42,334 nt of DNA from Planctomycetales bacterium (GTDB taxonomy: Bacteria > Planctomycetota > Phycisphaerae > SM23-33): assembly GCA_030612725.1 (NCBI GenBank), contig JAUWNJ010000028.1:1-42334 (forward strand). The letters run 5' to 3'. The notes under the pieces were generated by a model. The model saw nothing but the letters and a program-made list of their open reading frames with translations, was not told the origin of the DNA and did no database searches. This document shows, piece by piece, positions 24,581 through 35,600 of this stretch (position 1 is its first letter; each line of letters opens with the position of its first letter). A program made the translations under genes and the position numbers.

Positions 24581-25356
24581 AACCGGCAAATCCGCAATCC
24601 GCAATCCGCCGTTCGACTCCACTCACGGCCCTGAGCCTGTCGAAGGGCAATCCGCAATTGAAAGGTTTTACGCTGCTGGAGGTATTACTGGCGGTATCGC
24701 TGGTGATTATGCTCTCGGGGGGGATATACGCCTTCTACGGATACACGCTTGGAAGCCGCGAGCAAATCGACACCGAGAGCCAGACCATCTTCGCCCAGCG
24801 GCGTGTCATGGACCTGCTGGCAGGAGAAATCCTCTCGGCCCGGACGAACATGCAATGCGCCGGCGATGAAGTCTCCTTCATGCGAACCGCCGTACCGGGC
24901 AAGGCGGTCTTCGAGACGCAGAACATCACCGAGTCGCCCTCAATCGCCTCCGATAAAACAGGTCCGTCGCCTTTCGGTCCCCAACACGACATCCAATTTA
25001 TCTCATACCGCCTGAACCACTACGACGACGAGAACGGCGTCGAGCAAATCGGCGGACTCGAACGCACCTGCCTGAAAAACATCAAAGCCAAAGTCGTCGT
25101 CGAAGGCGAAGACGTCGAGGTGATGTTCCTGACTGAGCACGTCAAATTCATTCGCCTGCAATACTGGGACGGGTCGGAATGGCAGGATTCCTCGTCAAGC
25201 ACGAATCTCCCGCAGGCGATCCGCATCAGTCTGGGGACCAAACCGCTCCCGGACGACACCGCCGTCGAGGATTACCCGTTCGAGACGGTCTCTCGCGTGG
25301 TGGCCATCCCAGCCGGGGCGAGTCAGGCCCAAAACAAACGCGGAGGACGAAGATGA
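24577..25356 (+). CDS. gspJ: Minor pseudopilin GspJ-like with repeat-derived leader
   Basis: This is 259 residues from ATG 24577 (ATGA overlap with gspI). The cleavage site is QLKG before FTLLEVLLAVSLVIMLSGG. The leader is unusually long (30 residues) and is encoded by AATCCGC repeats plus a 37-bp REP-like hairpin, giving MKPANPQSAIRR, STPLTALSLSKG and NPQLKG. The mature part (about 230 residues) includes QRRVMDLLAGEILSARTNM and a C-terminal beta region, consistent with GspJ. It is translationally coupled to gspK. Confidence 0.87.
   Translation: MKPANPQSAIRRSTPLTALSLSKGNPQLKGFTLLEVLLAVSLVIMLSGGIYAFYGYTLGSREQIDTESQTIFAQRRVMDLLAGEILSARTNMQCAGDEVSFMRTAVPGKAVFETQNITESPSIASDKTGPSPFGPQHDIQFISYRLNHYDDENGVEQIGGLERTCLKNIKAKVVVEGEDVEVMFLTEHVKFIRLQYWDGSEWQDSSSSTNLPQAIRISLGTKPLPDDTAVEDYPFETVSRVVAIPAGASQAQNKRGGRR
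24611..24647. repeat. REP-like hairpin inside gspJ leader
   Basis: TTCGAC (24612-24617) and GTCGAA (24639-24644) flank CTCACGGCCCTGAGCCT. The GAGCCTGTCGAAGGG wording is a widespread dispersed element. Copies of CAATCCGC lie on both sides, as if the element had landed in the AATCCGC array. Confidence 0.8.
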
Positions 25357-26750
25357 ACCGTGGAACGGTAATTGTGATGGTGCTGGTGATAGTGGCGATG
25401 CTCTCGCTGGCGGCGGTCGGGCAAATGCTGGTCGTTCGCAGCGAGTCGGGTGCAGCCGAAGCGTCACGGGATGGACACCAGGCACGCGCAGCGGCAATGA
25501 GCGGTATCCACCGCGCAACGGCGCTTCTGGCAGCCGAACCGAATAACTACCAGGCTCGCACCGACAGCCCCGAAATCTTCCAGGAACAACTCGTTACAGG
25601 CGATGCCGAAACAGGTTGGTACTTCACCGTCTTTGCCGGCGACACATCCGATAAGTCCGGCGCATCCGTTCGCTACGGCGTCGAAGATGAGGCCGGTAAA
25701 ATCAACATCAACACCGCCTCGGCAGAAACGCTGGCGGCTCTGCCGGGAATGACCGACGAACTTGTCGATTGCCTGATAGACTACCGCGACCGCGACAAGG
25801 AAACCCGCCAGTCCGGCGCTGAGCAGGACTACTACGACGCCCTGCCGACGCCCTACCGCATCGCAAACGGGTCGCTGAGAACGCTGGAAGAACTGCTGCT
25901 GGTAAAAGGCTTCACCGGACCGATCGTCCTCGGCGAAGACGCCAACTTCAACGGCCAACTGGAACCGAACGAGGACGACGCCGATGAGACCTTTCCGCCA
26001 GACGACGGCGACGGGCAACTTAATCGCGGCATGAGGCCTTTCGCCAACGTCATCAGTTATGAACCGAACACCGACAACGAAGGCAACGAGCGAATTAATA
26101 TCAACAGGGAAAAACCGGACAGCCTGTCGGAAAAACTCAAAGAGGCCGGTTTCGGCGAGGATACTGTGAATTTTCTCAAGGCTGCTCGCGAGGCCGAGGC
26201 GAATTTTACCGATCCGTCACAATTGCTGGGGATGAAACTGGAAGTTGAAGATGATAGCGGTTCTCGTCCGCGTGGCCGGCGAGGACGGTCCGTCAGCGGT
26301 GAAAAAACCACCATCGAAAGCGGAGTGGACGCCGACAACCTGCCGCTGGTAATGGACAAACTGACCATCGGCGGAACCAAACGCGACGGGCGGGTCAATA
26401 TAAACAGCGCGCCGAAGGAAGTTCTTTCGGCCCTGCCGGGAATCGGCGAAGATATAGCCCAACAGATTGTGGACACCCGCGACAGCCTGGATGAACAGGT
26501 CGCCTCCACAACGGCATGGATTTATACGCAGAACATTGTTTCAGCGGAGGTGTTCAAGAAGGTGTCGCCGCTGCTGACGGCGCGGAGTTACCAGTTTCGC
26601 GTCCGGTCGTTCGGGTATAGCCTGTCGTGTGGCCGATTCTGCACGCTGGAAGCAATAATTGACACCGCTTCGGGAACGCCGAAAATAGTCTATCTGCGAG
26701 ACCTGACGCACCTGGGCGTACCGATGAGACCGAAAAGTATCGAACAATAG
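25353..26750 (+). CDS. gspK: Minor pseudopilin GspK
   Basis: This is 465 residues from ATG 25353 (GGAGG ribosome site, ATGA overlap with gspJ). The leader MNRG is followed by TVIVMVLVIVAMLSLAAVGQ without Glu+5, which is normal for GspK. Two helix-hairpin-helix-like segments define the family: KININTASAETLAALPGM (about 113-130) and VNINSAPKEVLSALPGIG (about 348-365). Insertions rich in Asp and Arg (GEDANFNGQLEPNEDDAD, SRPRGRRGRSVSGE) enlarge it beyond the usual 300-330 residues. It caps the pseudopilus tip. Confidence 0.93.
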   Translation: MNRGTVIVMVLVIVAMLSLAAVGQMLVVRSESGAAEASRDGHQARAAAMSGIHRATALLAAEPNNYQARTDSPEIFQEQLVTGDAETGWYFTVFAGDTSDKSGASVRYGVEDEAGKININTASAETLAALPGMTDELVDCLIDYRDRDKETRQSGAEQDYYDALPTPYRIANGSLRTLEELLLVKGFTGPIVLGEDANFNGQLEPNEDDADETFPPDDGDGQLNRGMRPFANVISYEPNTDNEGNERININREKPDSLSEKLKEAGFGEDTVNFLKAAREAEANFTDPSQLLGMKLEVEDDSGSRPRGRRGRSVSGEKTTIESGVDADNLPLVMDKLTIGGTKRDGRVNINSAPKEVLSALPGIGEDIAQQIVDTRDSLDEQVASTTAWIYTQNIVSAEVFKKVSPLLTARSYQFRVRSFGYSLSCGRFCTLEAIIDTASGTPKIVYLRDLTHLGVPMRPKSIEQ

Positions 26751-26764
26751 CAGACCTGAAAATA

Positions 26765-28270
26765 ATGTTGAAATTCATCCGTCGAAAACACGTTGCGATT
26801 GATTATGACCGGCGAGAGGTCAGGATGGTGGTGTTCAGGTACGTCCGAGGCCGGCCTGTCATAGTCTCGCTGCACAGGGCGGAAACTCCCGAGGGTGTGG
26901 ACCCGTCCGACGCGGTCTCGCTGGGCAAATTCATCAGGACGCTCATAGTGGATTATGGACTTGACGGCGCTCGGGCGGTGATGTGCGTCGGGCGGTCCCA
27001 AGCCGTTCTGAAGAGCATGGCGTTACCGTCCGGCGTGTCTTCAGACGAACTGGCGTCGATGGTGCAGTACCAGGTCTCCCGCGAACTTCCATTCGCCGCC
27101 GACGAGGCGGTGGTCGATTTCACCCATGGCGTTCACTGGGACACCGCCGGCGCTGAAGCCGACGGCGAAGTTACCACCGTTCTTGCAGCGGCGGTTCGCA
27201 TTCCGCTAATCGAGACTATCAGTCGAATCTGCGACGAAGCGGGATTGAAACTCGAACGCCTGGGCCTTCGACCATACGCCAATCTGCGCGCGGTTTATCG
27301 GTCTATCAGGTGCGAACCGGGCGAGAGAATTCTGCTGGTTAACATTACCGCCGACGAGGCTGAAATCGACGTGATGCGCGACGAATCGCTGGAGTTTTCG
27401 CGCTCGGCGGCGGTTACATCGCCCGACGACCAGGCAGGGCCTGACGTCCGGCGAATAGTCGCCGAAGTAACCCGCTCGATTCAGAGTTTCAACGCGACCC
27501 AACCAGGCGCGGAAATTGACGCCGCTCTCGTAGCCGGCGATACCGGACTGGAAAAAGACCTGGTCGCCGCCCTGTCCGAATCGTTGTCGGTGCGATGCGA
27601 ACTGCTCGACCCCGCCGGCGGGTTCGCCGTCCAAACAGGCGAGGCCACGTCGTCTTTTGCCGCTGCGCTTGGTCTGGCATCGACCGACATTCGCGGGGAA
27701 TCGCTTCCTTTCGATTTCATCAATCCCAAACGCCCCGCACCGCCCAAAAACACCCGGCGTATCAAGGCCATCGCAGCCGCCGCTGTTATTGTCGTCCTGC
27801 TGGGCGCAGGCGCAATCGCCGGAACATCCCGCATCAAGCACCTGGAAACCAACGTCAACACTCTGACCGGAAAAAAGAAAACTCTCCTCAAGACCAACAA
27901 GTCCCTGAAGCGGCTCCGTAAGCGTGTCAGGGCGGTCGAGACCTGGTACGACGCCGACTATCGGTGGCTTGGTCAGTTGGCGCACTTCTCGACCACGCTT
28001 CCCGAAGCGAAGGCTTTGTACCTTACCGGTCTGGACTGCTCGCCTGGCAAGGTGATGCTGACCGGGCGCGTCGCCGACAGCGAAACGGTCTCGCGCTTCG
28101 CCGAAAAACTGATGAATATGACCGGATACGAGGTCCGCCCGAAGGGGACATCGGCGGTGAGGGATAATTTCGGTTACGCCATGCAGTTCCGCCTGGAAGT
28201 GCTGATTTCGCCGGACGCAAAACCTGTCCTGGCGACAAGCCGACCGACGAAAAGCAAAGAACAAAAGTAA
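26765..28270 (+). CDS. PilM-PilN-type fusion, GspL-like platform protein
   Basis: This is 501 residues from ATG 26765. Residues about 1-325 form an actin-like PilM/GspL cytoplasmic domain (KHVAIDYDRREVRMVVFRY, SVSRELPF-type VSRELPFAADEAVVDF). A TM helix (about 333-352, AIAAAAVIVVLLGAGAIAG) follows, then a coiled coil and a PilN/GspL-like ferredoxin-fold periplasmic domain (about 400-490, LTGLDCSPGKVMLTGRVAD). In type IV pili PilM and PilN are separate; here they are one chain, as in GspL. It recruits GspE to the membrane platform. Confidence 0.85.
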   Translation: MLKFIRRKHVAIDYDRREVRMVVFRYVRGRPVIVSLHRAETPEGVDPSDAVSLGKFIRTLIVDYGLDGARAVMCVGRSQAVLKSMALPSGVSSDELASMVQYQVSRELPFAADEAVVDFTHGVHWDTAGAEADGEVTTVLAAAVRIPLIETISRICDEAGLKLERLGLRPYANLRAVYRSIRCEPGERILLVNITADEAEIDVMRDESLEFSRSAAVTSPDDQAGPDVRRIVAEVTRSIQSFNATQPGAEIDAALVAGDTGLEKDLVAALSESLSVRCELLDPAGGFAVQTGEATSSFAAALGLASTDIRGESLPFDFINPKRPAPPKNTRRIKAIAAAAVIVVLLGAGAIAGTSRIKHLETNVNTLTGKKKTLLKTNKSLKRLRKRVRAVETWYDADYRWLGQLAHFSTTLPEAKALYLTGLDCSPGKVMLTGRVADSETVSRFAEKLMNMTGYEVRPKGTSAVRDNFGYAMQFRLEVLISPDAKPVLATSRPTKSKEQK

Positions 28271-28428
28271 ATATCGAAATACGAATGTCGAAATACGAAA
28301 CAATATCGAATGATTCAAATTCGAATTCTCAAAACGTTACTGACGTCTAAACCGGAATATCAATGCAGTTGTTTGAAACATTTGAATTTAGGATTTTGAA
28401 TTTGTTTCGTATTTCGTATTTCGATATT
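28270..28428. repeat. Long imperfect inverted repeat between platform genes
   Basis: Arm 1 (28270-28303) begins AATATCGAAATACGAATGTC. Arm 2 (28402-28428) is TTGTTTCGTATTTCG followed by TATTTCGATATT, its reverse complement minus 7 bases. The A/T-rich inside also pairs partly. It is related to the MITE-like element at 14794-14903 and interrupts an otherwise tight operon. Confidence 0.8.
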
Positions 28429-28510
28429 CGAATTTGAATGAGCGGAGAATGTTTTTTTAGACAATAATGTTTTCGATAAGCACAAAACCAGCCTTTCGGG
28501 ATAGTTCTAA

Positions 28511-29605
28511 ATGAATCGACGGGAGAAAATCCTCGCTGTCGTGGTCGGCTCGATACTGGGCGTGGCGATTCTTTACGGCTTGATAAACCGCATGGTGCTG
28601 TCGCGCGGGCGGGAACTGTCGGACCAGGCGCGCTCGATTGGAAAAACCGTCAAAAATCTGGAAGCCGAGAACATGCGACTTACCCGATACCGGGGTCTGT
28701 TCGCCGATTTCCGCGATCGCTCGTTCGACGACAACCCTCCCCGCGCCAGCGTATTGGCCGATACCACAATCAAGCAACTTGCCAAACAGGCGGGGCTGGG
28801 ACAGTCCGACTACACCGTCGGAAGTTTCGCCGAACGCCGCGAGGCAAAGGCATACCGCGAACTGCTCTGCACGATCACCGGAACGTCTTCGCTGGAACGC
28901 ATTACCAATTTCCTCTACCTGCTGGGACGGGACACGCACCTCCATCGTATTACCCATCTTTCGCTCAAGCGTCGCGCAGAAGGTAAGGGGCGAACAAAAG
29001 TGTCCTTTTCGCTGCGATATTCGACGCTGGTGTTCTACGGAAACATTCCGGTATCCGTTCCGTCAAGGTTCACTGCGACCAATCCGGCTGAAGCGGTCGG
29101 ACTGAACACGCCGGAGCGGGAAATCTATAATGTAATCGCCTCACGGGACATATTCAGCCCTTATGTGCGTCCGGTAGTCCGGCACAGGCCCGCCCCCCGG
29201 CCTCAACCGCGCACCCAGCCGGAGCTGCCGACGCCGCAGTTCGGGCGGCTCGTTGTAACGGGTCTGCCCGCCGTCGCCGGCAGGCAGGAGGTGCATGTTG
29301 CGATACCGGGTCAGGACATAGAAAAGGTATTAAAAGTCGGCGACTCTCTGGAAATCGGTAAAATCGTGATGGTCGATTATCGCCTGATGCCGATGCCGGG
29401 AAAACCACACTTGATTTCTCAGAGCAGAGTGATTCTAAAAGCAGGAAAGAACTACTGGGCAGTCGAGCGGGGACAAAGACTCGACCAGCGGCGTTTGCTC
29501 CGCCCGGAAGAATTGCCGGAAGAACTCAGGACACCACCGGCATCAACCCAGCCGACAACCATGCCCAATACGGTAGAAATAACGGAAACTAAAAAAACCT
29601 CTTAA
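28511..29605 (+). CDS. PilO/GspM- and GspC-like platform protein
   Basis: This 364-residue protein has a single N-terminal TM helix (about 9-28, AVVVGSILGVAILYGLI). A coiled coil (about 35-65) and a PilO/GspM-like domain (about 75-170, ITNFLYLLGRDTHLHRITHLSLKR) follow. A second part begins NVIASRDIFSPYVRP, the phrase typical of GspC/PilP homology regions that contact the secretin, and ends in a Pro-rich tail. It probably bridges the inner-membrane platform to the secretin. The assignment by region is inference. It is the gene immediately before the secretin (18-bp gap). Confidence 0.7.
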   Translation: MNRREKILAVVVGSILGVAILYGLINRMVLSRGRELSDQARSIGKTVKNLEAENMRLTRYRGLFADFRDRSFDDNPPRASVLADTTIKQLAKQAGLGQSDYTVGSFAERREAKAYRELLCTITGTSSLERITNFLYLLGRDTHLHRITHLSLKRRAEGKGRTKVSFSLRYSTLVFYGNIPVSVPSRFTATNPAEAVGLNTPEREIYNVIASRDIFSPYVRPVVRHRPAPRPQPRTQPELPTPQFGRLVVTGLPAVAGRQEVHVAIPGQDIEKVLKVGDSLEIGKIVMVDYRLMPMPGKPHLISQSRVILKAGKNYWAVERGQRLDQRRLLRPEELPEELRTPPASTQPTTMPNTVEITETKKTS

Positions 29606-29623
29606 ATAATCAGGGAGTTAATC

Positions 29624-32600
29624 ATGTTCACGCAACAAAGGATTGAAGCGGCGTTAGCAATTACTTTGGTGTTGTTGCTTTCCTCGGCGGCCGTCGGTGA
29701 AACGACCACCGCCCCGGCAGCGACGACCAAACCGGCAGCCACAACCGAACCTGCTGCCGAAACCAAACCCGCAGCCAAACCGGAAGTTACCACCGAACCT
29801 GCGATAAAAACCGCTCCGCCGAGCGTCAAGCCGCCACAGACTGAACCGCCCGTGGCAAGCCCCTCGACTTCGCTCGGGACAGGCAAAGTCAAACCACCTG
29901 TGGTGAGCGAAGTCGAACCGGCCAACATCCGCTTTCAATTCGAGGGGGAAACTTATCGCGACGTTGTGCGATTCATCTCGCGAGCAGCCGGAAAACCCGT
30001 CATCGGCGACCTGAAGCCGATTGAAGGGACGCTGACCTACTTCGACGCCAAGCCGTACACGTATCCCGAAGCGATCGGCATCGTCAATCAGTTCCTGCAA
30101 CTTCGGGGCTTCACCCTTATGGAGACGAACAGGTATCTCAAACTTGTTCCCCTCAAGGACGTCGCCCGTCAGGGCGATCTGCCGATCGTTCACGCCGGTC
30201 TGGACGTCGAACCACGCCGCAGGGGCGAGCAGATTGTAACAACTATAATCCCGCTGCATTACATCGACGCCGCCGACATTATTGACGCAGTCAAGCCGAT
30301 GATCCATTCCTTCGGAACGGTCAGCACCATGGGCAAAGGAAAGGGGAAAGGCATCATCATCACCGATTGTATCGGCAACATCCGCCGGATACAGAGGTTG
30401 CTCTCGGCCATTGACAAAGGTTCACTGGCAGAGCAGCAATTGAAATACTATCGCCTCAAAACGGCGTCTGCGACTGACGTAGCCAATCTGATTAAGCAAT
30501 TGTTCGCAGCGCCGAAGAAACCGACCACCCCTCAGCGTCGTTTCGTCGGGAGCCGGACCCGCCGACGAGCGGTACCAGCCCCACAGGCCCCCGCCGAAGC
30601 GCCCGACACTCCCGTAACCGTCGCCGCCGACGCCCGCTCAAACACCGTTATCGTAATCTGCTCGCCCTACAAGCACGCCATAATCGCCGAGTTAATCGCC
30701 AGCGTGGACGTTGACAAGCCGGCAGATGCCGAGACAAGCATCATTCGCATCGTCAAATTGAAAAACGCCAAGGCCGCCGATCTGGCCAAAACAATCATAG
30801 CAACGGTCGGAACGAAGATAGTTACCGTAACGAATCCCAAGACAAAAAAAACAATGACACAAAAAGTGCCTCTGGCGCAGGTAATGGCGGACGTCGCCAC
30901 CAATCGCCTGGTAATCTCGGCATCGCCCGACATTATGAAGAAAATTGAGGGGATAATCACCGAGATAGACGCCGACGCCGTCCAGGCCGGCACCATCCGT
31001 ATCTTCGCCCTGAAGCACGCCAAGGCAGAGCAAATCGCACCGACGCTGCAACGGATTTTCTCTCCTCAACAGAGACGAGGTCGGCCCGCCAAAGCGATGA
31101 CCTTCCCGGTTACCATCGTCGCCGATAAGCGAACAAACAGCCTCGTTGTCAGCGCCACCGCCGATGATTTCGCAAAGGTCGAGCGGATGCTCGCGAGCCT
31201 CGATGTCAAGCCGGCCGACGAGGCCAAGATACAGATCAGGTCTTACGCCCTGATCAAAGCCAATGCCAAGGAAGCGGCCAGATCGCTTTCGCGACTCTTT
31301 GCCTCGCAGAGAGGTCCGAAGACCGAGCCGCAACCCAGGTTCGAGGCCGAATCAAAGTCCAATCAATTGATCGTCGCGGCCACCGCCGAGCAGTTCGAAA
31401 CAATCGACAAACTCATCAAGCAGATGCAGACCGTTACCAAATTGACGCTGCAAATGCGGATTTTCCAACTCAAGTACGCAAGGGCCGAAGAAATAGCCCA
31501 GGTGCTGGAGAAGATTTTCCAGCCAAAAAAAGAACAGACACGCGACTGGTGGGGTAACGTAGTCGGTCAACCAGGTGAAAGTAAGGTCCGCATAGCCACC
31601 CAGAAGAAGGCCAACGCGGTGATTATCCAGGGTTCCCCGGAGGCGATCGCCTTCGCCGAGCAGATAATCAAGCAGTTCGACACCGAGACCGTCTCTGATA
31701 TCGTCATCGAGATCGTTCCGCTGGTCAAGGCCGAGGCTGTCTCTCTGGCCAAGGCGGTCAACCAGGCATTGGCAGAGGAAGTCGAAAGCACACAAGGGTA
31801 TCGGCCACAGCCATGGTGGGGCCAACCACCTGAGCGGGACAAGGACAGGGACAAGCCCATAGTCGAGCGCGCCGTCGTCGTCCCGGAGCCTAATTCCAAC
31901 AGCCTTCTCGTCCGCGGACCTAAAGCCGAAGTCGCAAATGCAGTTGCGCTGATAAAGCGTCTTGACGCCGGCGGCGCCGGTACAGGCGCACAGGTGCGAG
32001 TCTTCGCCGTCAAACACGCCGAGGTAGGCCGGCTTAGCAAAACCATCGAGGTGCTGTTCGAGCAGATAATCAGCCAGCAGCGTCGTCGTGGGCGGAGTAA
32101 TCGCGACGCCCCCGCCCCGTCGTCGTTCAGTATCGCCGCCGACGAACGGACCAGTGCGCTTATCGTCTCGACAAGCCCCGCCAATTTCGCGGTGGTCGAG
32201 TCGCTCATCAAGCAACTGGACGTGAAAGAAAACGTGGCGATGCGACAGATGCAGTACACCCCGCTGCTGCACGCCGACGCGTTCAAACTGGCGGGGAGAA
32301 TCGACGCGATGTTCGCCGACCGCAGAAGGTCCGACCAACCCCTCATCGAGGCAGACACGCTGGGTAACGGACTGACCATCGTCGCCAAAGAAGCCGACCT
32401 CAAAACCATCGAGACAATCATCGCCAAGGCCGACGAAGCCGCTAAAGAAAATTACATCCAGGTTCGCGTTGTCCCGCTCTGGCCTGAAATTCGGGCAGAA
32501 AGAATGGCCGAAATTCTCAAAAACGTCTATGAGCAGGTCAGCGGAAACGAAGTGGAAATCACCGACAAGTTGCCGAAACGCTCGACCGAAGGCGACTCGA

Positions 32601-35600
32601 AAGACCTTTTCATGCTCGAAGCGCCGGCCGATCCGCCTGCAATCGGCCCCTCGACTTCGCTCGGGACAGGTAAGGTCGAACCGCCTGCCGAACCGGCGAC
32701 TCAACCCGGAAAAACACCGACGGAAAAACCTCTCAAAGCGAAGGATAAAACTTCGTCGAAACCTCCGGTCATTATTGCCGTAGATAAGGCCTCCAATTCG
32801 CTGATAATTTCGGCATCACGGGCGGAACTGGACAACATCGAATTGCTGATCTGGAACCTGACGATTAACGCATCGACCGGCGAGGCCGAGATGAGGGTCT
32901 TTAAGGTCAAAAACGCCGATCCCGTCTTCATCGTCAAGACGCTCAACGCGCTGGTGAACCCGAAATCCGCCGCCCGGGCGCCTCGCCCGACAAAAAAGAC
33001 GGACAAGAAAACCCAACCAGCGCCGGCTCCGACCAAATCCGTCGCCACTATCGTCGCGGACGTTCGGACGCGCAGCATCATCGTCCGCGCGAAGCGGGTG
33101 GAAATGGACCTGATCGAAACGCTCATCAAGCAACTGGACACCCCCGCGAAGGTCGTTTCGATCGTCAGGATTTTTGCCCTGAAGAACACCGACGCCGTCG
33201 AGGTCGCCGCCAATCTGCGCGAACTTTTCGGACTGTCGGGCCCGACGGCGAAAAACGCACGCGGGCAGGAATTCAGTCGTCGGCTTCTGGAGATACAAAA
33301 GGCCGGCGGCGCCGGTGGAGTGGACACCTCGTCGGGAGTAACAATATCGTCCAACAAAACGACCAACTCGGTAATCGTCGCAGCCCCGGCCGAAGCAATG
33401 GAACTTGCAGCGAGGTTGATTGAGGAACTTGACCAGGCCCCGGTAGTCGGTGCGACGGAGGTGAGGATATTCAAGGTCAAAAACGCCGACGTAACGGAGG
33501 TGGCCGAAGCCGTAAGCCGCCTCTTCGCCGGTCAGCGGGCCGCGGTACGGCGGCCAGGTCGCAGAGGACAAGCCGCCGATAAGGGCGTGGTCGTAACGTC
33601 GAACGAACGTCGGAGGATAGTGATAGTATCGGCCCGCGCCGACGAAATGACCCTGGTTGAAAAGGTGATAACCGAACTCGACACCGTCGAAGCCGCCCGC
33701 GCAACAGTCGTAAAAGTCTATCGCCTGGATCACACCGACGCCCGCTCGGTAGCCAGGGCGCTGACGGAGACGCTGGCGAAATCCACCACAGGACAAGTCG
33801 CCGCGGCGACCATCAGGATCGCCGCCGACAGATCCGGTAACGCCGTCATCGTCCGGGCCGGACAGGATCAGCACAAACGAATCGCCGAACTCATCACCCA
33901 ACTCGACCAGACGCCACGGGCTGAACCGGCATTCGTTACCATCCGACTCGAACGCGCCGACGCGTCCGACGTGGTTACATCGCTCCGTCAGATGCTCCGG
34001 TCGTGGGGCGGAAGACGAAATCAGGTCCGCCCAACCGTCGCGTTTGACCAGGCCACAAATACGCTGATGATTTCCGGGCTGGAAAAAGACATCGAAAAAA
34101 TCACGGAAATGGTCAAGCGAATCGACCAGACAAGCCCGACCCGTCCCAACCTTCACCTGATCCAGTTGCAGAACGCCGAACCCGAGGACGTTCTCAAGGC
34201 CATTGAGCAGATTTTCGGGGGCGGTAGCGCTAATGGTGCTGCGCCCAGTCGTCGAGGCCGGTCAAGATCCGACAACAGGAGGGCGAATCCCCGCAAAGGT
34301 TCGTCGCCGCACGCAACTGCCCTTCCCGGTCAGCGGGCGCTTCTGGTGAGCGCTTCGGACAAAGACTGGGAGACGATCCGCAAGATTATCACCTCGCTCG
34401 ACGAAGCCGCCGCCGGGGCCAAACGCCTCGTGAAGATTTTCCCGCTGAACAATGCCGCCAATAATCGAGTGGCGACGGCGCTGAACAGGATGTATCGAAC
34501 AGCCGCCAGAAGTGGTAAGCCCGGAGATGTCGTTTCGGTCGTTCCGATGTCGGGAAGCAATGCCGTCGTCGTAACGGCCACAAAAGACAAGATGGACGAG
34601 GTCGCCTCGCTGATAAAGCAACTCGACGACGTCAAAATCGCCGGAAAGATGCAATTCCGACTTTTTGGTCTGACCAACACCGGCGCGACGAAAATCCTTC
34701 CGTTGCTCCGCCAGATGATCCGTCCGCTCCAGCAGGCCCGTCCGGGTCAGCCGATTAACATAAGCGCCGACCAGCGCGCCAACGCGATTATCGTTACCAC
34801 TCAATCGCCCGTGATGGACGAGATCGAGCGGATCATCAATCTCCTGGATAAGGCCACGCCTTTCAAGACGGCCGATGTCGCGATTTTCCCGTTGACCAAC
34901 GCCGACGCGCCGGCCTTGGCGGCGGTGCTGAGCAACATACTCACCCCCGGAACCGTAAGGGTTCGCACGCCCGAGGCCCGGGCGCTGCAGGAGCAGGTTC
35001 GCCTCCTCCGTATGCGCAAGGGCGCTGAAGCATTGCCCCTGCTGGACCTGTCCAAGCCAATCAAGATCAGTTCCGACCCCGCCAGAAGCGGTCAGAACGG
35101 ATCCAACAGCCTGATCGTCTCTTCGACTCCGGACAATATCAAGGCGATGGGCGAGATTATCGCACTCCTGGACACCATGCCGATAGCCGCAGGCGTCAAA
35201 CTCAAGATGGTTCACCTTGTCAACTCCGACGCCATCAGCGTGATGACGCTGCTGAGGAGCATTTTCACCCAAGGCCCGCGTCTTGCGGGCAGAGCAGGAA
35301 CGCCGGTAGCCGGAAAGGCCAGACCGGAAACTCTTACCGGAGAGGCGCTGACAGGCGTGCTGAACATAACCGCCGACGCGCGAACCAATACGCTCATCCT
35401 GGCGGGTAGCGCCGAGACGCTGACTCTGGCGATGCTGATAGTCAAAGACCTCGACCTCAAACCTCCGAGTGAGTTCACACAAGTCAAACTCTTCAAACTC
35501 GCCCACGCCGACGCCGGGCGTCTGGCAGGGCTTATTCGCGCGGTCTTCGCCGAGCGCCCTTCGGGCGTACCCGGAGTGGCGGGCGCAAGGGCGTACGTTA

